DNA of 64,000 nt from Kineosporia sp. NBRC 101731. GTDB taxonomy: Bacteria > Actinomycetota > Actinomycetes > Actinomycetales > Kineosporiaceae. The notes under the pieces were generated by a model that was not told the origin of the DNA, did no database searches, and saw only the letters and a list, made by a program, of their open reading frames with translations. Positions 61,318-64,000 of this stretch are shown here, piece after piece; positions within the stretch are counted from its first letter, which is position 1, and each line of letters opens with the position of its first letter. The stretch lies in contig NZ_BSTC01000009.1 in assembly GCF_030269305.1 (NCBI RefSeq), positions 62,001 to 126,000 of the forward strand, given 5' to 3'. A program made the translations under genes and the position numbers.

Positions 61318-62694
61318 GTGAAGAGCGCCGTCGAGACCCTCAACCCGACCCGGGTCAAGCTGACCGTCGAGGTGCCCTTCGACGAACTCAAGCCGAGCAT
61401 GGACGCGGCCTACAAGAACATCGCGTCCCAGGTCACCGTCCCCGGATTCCGTAAGGGCAAAGTTCCGCCGCGGATCATCGACCAGCGGTTCGGCCGGGGC
61501 GCCGTGATCGAAGACGCGGTGAACAACGCGCTCCCCGGTTTCTACTCGCAGGCCGTCGAGGAGTCCGAGATCCGCCCGCTCGGCCAGCCCGAGGTCGACG
61601 TCACCGCCGTGCCCGACCCGGCCGAGGGCGGCGACCTGAAGTTCACCGCCGAGGTCGACGTCCGGCCCGAGTTCGAGCTGCCCGCCCTCGACGCCGTCGA
61701 GGTCACCGTCGACGACGTGAAGGTCGGCGACGAGCAGGTCGCCGAGCGCCTCGAGACGCTGCGCGAGCGCTTCGGCTCGCTGGTGACGGTCGAGCGTCCG
61801 GCCGCCGACGGCGACTTCCTCAGCATCGACATCGCCGCCAAGATCGACGACGAGGAGATCGACAGCGTCAAGGGCGTCTCCTACCGCGTCGGCTCGGGCG
61901 AGATGCTCGTCGGCATGGACGAGGTGCTCCCGGGCCTGTCGGCCGGCGAGACCACCACGTTCAACTCCCCGCTGGCCGGTGGCGAGCGCGCTGGTGAAGA
62001 GGCCCACGTCACCGTCACCGTGCAGTCGGTGAAGGAGCGCGAGCTGCCCGAGGCGGACGACGAGTTCGCGCAGATGGCCAGCGAGTTCGACACGCTGGAA
62101 GAGCTGCGCGCCAGCCTCTCCGAGCAGGCCGAGCAGGAGGCCAAGTACCAGCAGGGCATCCAGGCCCGCGAGCGCCTCCTGGAGAAGCTCCTCGACGGCG
62201 TCGAGATCCCCGTCCCCGACGGCGTGATCAAGGCTGAGGTCAAGCAGCACCTCGAGCAGGAGGGCAAGGCCGAGGACGACCCGCACGGCGAAGAGGTCGA
62301 GGTCGAGGCCCGCAAGGCGTTCAAGGCACAGCTGCTGCTCGACGCGATCGCGGAGAAGGAAGAGGTTCAGGTCGGTCAGCAGGAGCTGATCGAGTACCTC
62401 CTCGCGAGCGCCCAGCAGTACCGGATGGAGCCGAACGAGTTCATCCAGGCCGTCGACAAGGCCGGCCAGGTGCCGTCGATGGTGGCCGAGGTCGGCCGCC
62501 GCAAGGCCCTCGCCCAGGTGCTCGAGCGCGCCCAGGTGAAGGACGAGTCGGGCAACGCGATCGACCTGACGGCTCTCTTCCCGGCCAGCGAGGCCGATGA
62601 GGTCGAGGCCGAAGAGGTGGACGAGGTCGAGGAGACCGAGTCGACCGAGACGGCGAAGAAGTCGGACGACCCGGCTGCGCTGCCCACCCTCTGA
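61318..62694 (+). CDS. tig: trigger factor (ribosome-bound chaperone)
   Basis: 458 residues from GTG 61318 (AGGAG upstream). The ribosome-binding loop is VPGFRKGKVPPRIIDQRFG, the peptidyl-prolyl isomerase (FKBP-like) domain spans about 160-245 (ADGDFLSIDIAAKIDDEEID), and the C-terminal chaperone arms follow. The tail is rich in Glu and Asp (EADEVEAEEVDEVEETEST), as in other actinomycetes. Conserved neighbour of clpP. Confidence 0.97.
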   Translation: MKSAVETLNPTRVKLTVEVPFDELKPSMDAAYKNIASQVTVPGFRKGKVPPRIIDQRFGRGAVIEDAVNNALPGFYSQAVEESEIRPLGQPEVDVTAVPDPAEGGDLKFTAEVDVRPEFELPALDAVEVTVDDVKVGDEQVAERLETLRERFGSLVTVERPAADGDFLSIDIAAKIDDEEIDSVKGVSYRVGSGEMLVGMDEVLPGLSAGETTTFNSPLAGGERAGEEAHVTVTVQSVKERELPEADDEFAQMASEFDTLEELRASLSEQAEQEAKYQQGIQARERLLEKLLDGVEIPVPDGVIKAEVKQHLEQEGKAEDDPHGEEVEVEARKAFKAQLLLDAIAEKEEVQVGQQELIEYLLASAQQYRMEPNEFIQAVDKAGQVPSMVAEVGRRKALAQVLERAQVKDESGNAIDLTALFPASEADEVEAEEVDEVEETESTETAKKSDDPAALPTL

Positions 62695-62706
62695 TCGGAT
62701 TTTCTG

Positions 62707-62750
62707 GAACCGGCACCCCGCAGGCATTGAGCCCGGCAGGGTGCCGGTTC
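62707..62750 (+). terminator. terminator of tig
   Basis: GAACCGGCACCC and GGGTGCCGGTTC form a perfect 12-base stem, followed by TGCTTT. It starts 12 bases after the stop. Confidence 0.85.
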
Positions 62751-62920
62751 TGCTTTCCGCGTACGAATCCCGGTGTTGTCCTCGGTGAATGCCGTGGGGA
62801 CGACAGTGAAAGTCGGTTCGGATCCTGCCGATTGGACCGTCCGGCCCTTGCGCTGCCCCGCTGGTAACCCGCGTGTCGCCTGGTCAGAGGCCATATGGGT
62901 CATGCCCAGGGGCCTCTGGT

Positions 62921-62935
62921 GCGCTAACAGCGAAC
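62921..62935. promoter_or_regulatory. candidate ClgR-type operator upstream of clpP1
   Basis: GCGCTAACAGCGAAC contains CGC-N5-GCG followed by AAC, the core recognised by the actinobacterial Clp regulator ClgR. It lies about 120 bases before clpP1. An inverted repeat CAGAGGCC / GGCCTCTG (about 62885-62918) lies just upstream. The rest of 62751-63053 holds no gene. Confidence 0.5.
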
Positions 62936-63053
62936 AACGGTCGGTAGGGGAGGATCACCGGGAGGCGCTCGCGTTAGGGTCAATGCACCGGGTGGCCCAC
63001 CCGGACGCCCCGGTAACCCGGGGTCAGGTGCCAACGTTTTGGGGAGCGACATC

Positions 63054-63713
63054 GTGAGCCACTTGATCGTTCCGGGGGACAACCCGCCGGTTACGAATTC
63101 GTTCGACCAGCCGGTGGCCCGCTCAGCGTCGCCCGGCATGGGCTATGACGACCACGTCTACAACCGTCTGCTCAAGGACCGCATCATTTTCCTCGGGTCC
63201 GAGGTGCGCGACGAGAACGCCAACGCGATCTGCGCGCAGATGCTGTTGCTGGCGGCGGAAGACCCCCACAAGGACATTTACCTCTACATCAACTCGCCCG
63301 GTGGTTCGGTGACCGCCGGCATGGCGATCTACGACACCATGCAGTACGTCTCCTGCGACGTGGCGACCATCGCGATGGGCCTGGCGGCCTCGATGGGCCA
63401 GTTCCTGCTGACGGCGGGGGCCAAGGGCAAGCGCTCCGCCACCCCGCACGCTCGCGTGATGATGCACCAGCCGCTGGGCGGTATCGGTGGTTCGGCCACG
63501 GACATCAAGATCCAGGCCGAGCAGATCCTGCACATCAAGAAGCAGATGGCCGAGCTGATCGCCGCGCAGACCGGTCAGACGGTCGAGACCATCACCAAGG
63601 ACTCCGACCGCGACCGCTGGTTCACCGCGCAGGAAGCCAAGGATTACGGCATCGTCGACCACGTGGTCAGCTCCGCGCGTGACGTCAGCGGTGGCGGCGG
63701 TACCGGCGCCTGA
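63054..63713 (+). CDS. clpP1: ATP-dependent Clp protease proteolytic subunit 1
   Basis: 219 residues from GTG 63054, chosen because GGGGAG lies seven bases upstream. Catalytic Ser is in [14 protein letters not shown], His in [11 protein letters not shown] and Asp in the [11 protein letters not shown] region. Typical ClpP text: [24 protein letters not shown]. It forms the barrel with ClpP2, which follows. Confidence 0.95.
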   Translation: MSHLIVPGDNPPVTNSFDQPVARSASPGMGYDDHVYNRLLKDRIIFLGSEVRDENANAICAQMLLLAAEDPHKDIYLYINSPGGSVTAGMAIYDTMQYVSCDVATIAMGLAASMGQFLLTAGAKGKRSATPHARVMMHQPLGGIGGSATDIKIQAEQILHIKKQMAELIAAQTGQTVETITKDSDRDRWFTAQEAKDYGIVDHVVSSARDVSGGGGTGA

Positions 63714-63830
63714 GATCCGGGCAGCCCGCATGCAGCCAGTGCAGCTGGTGCAGCCACGTAGTCAGGCAGCCAGAACCGTCCCGACCGACATCGACCCTTG
63801 TCTTCCCGCAGCAAGTACAGGAGTGACCCG

Positions 63831-64000
63831 ATGAGCTACCCCGACCACCACGCAGGTCTGCACCTGCCGGGTTCCGGTCGCAGCGCCGGCCAGGTCGCCG
63901 CGCCCAGCAGCCGCTACGTGCTCCCGAACTTCGAGGAGCGCACGGCCTACGGCTTCAAGCGGATGGACCCGTACACGAAGCTGTTCGAGGACCGCATCAT
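63831..64000 (+). CDS. clpP2: ATP-dependent Clp protease proteolytic subunit 2 (partial)
   Basis: Starts at ATG 63831 behind AGGAG and runs off the window after 56 codons. The visible end NFEERTAYGFKRMDPYTKLFEDRI is the N-terminal processing region and first strand of the second actinobacterial ClpP. Confidence 0.93.
   Translation, partial: MSYPDHHAGLHLPGSGRSAGQVAAPSSRYVLPNFEERTAYGFKRMDPYTKLFEDRI

Noticed and set aside
61117-62727. 536-codon minus-strand frame opposite tig
   Set aside because: Leu/Gly/Asp/His shadow of the trigger factor gene.

Overview
The window is about 70% G+C, with GTG and TTG starts, four-base gene overlaps and DUF397/Scr1-type regulators. It comes from a high-GC actinomycete. 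A chemotaxis gene cluster suggests a motile lineage; a Kineosporia-like organism would fit, but this is inferred from gene content, not a species call.

Layout. 1-5.0 kb: the end of a secreted protein, an Hsp70-like ATPase, a NarL-type two-component pair and a degenerate histidine-kinase-like protein. 5.1-11.2 kb: one giant gene with three tandem TcdA/TcdB-like (GT44/Gly_transf_sug) glycosyltransferase units, the most unusual gene here. 11.1-20.2 kb: a seven-gene minus-strand chemosensory operon (cheW-cheR-cheW-mcp-cheA-cheB and a triple-receiver hybrid kinase). 20.3-24.3 kb: a Baeyer-Villiger-type monooxygenase, a sulfotransferase, an RTX-repeat secreted protein and a small hypothetical. 24.4-27.7 kb: allophanate hydrolase with two DUF1989 proteins (carboxyguanidine deiminase-like). 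27.9-32.8 kb: an orphan polyketide-ketoreductase-like protein and a secreted subtilisin with lectin modules. 33.0-45.0 kb: a catabolic island (aldehyde dehydrogenase, class V PLP enzyme, FAD amine oxidase, copper amine oxidase, Rieske reductase and oxygenase, glutamine-synthetase-like ligase, cupin, hydrolase) with a GntR/FCD regulator. TGGATCCA palindromes precede its transcription units and also the DUF1989/allophanate operon, so these genes probably form one regulon for using an amine or guanidine-type nitrogen compound.

45.1-57.5 kb is accessory: GNAT, a 52-residue membrane protein, an XRE/DUF397 group, a frameshifted SDR, a MmyB-type regulator divergent from a metallo-beta-lactamase/beta-propeller/esterase group, a toxin/immunity-like pair, a frameshifted DUF4279 gene, YdcF and a Phd/VapC pair. 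57.6-60.9 kb is scar tissue around tRNA-Gly: three copies of the tRNA 3' half separate transposase and AbiE-like remnants and another toxin-antitoxin module. 60.8-64.0 kb is core: tRNA-Gly, tRNA-Pro, tig, clpP1 and the start of clpP2.

A family of long palindromes with a GTGATCA outer arm and a GTCCCC inner arm sits at gene 3' ends, and one copy lies inside the allophanate hydrolase reading frame. All calls come from reading the sequence; no database search was possible.
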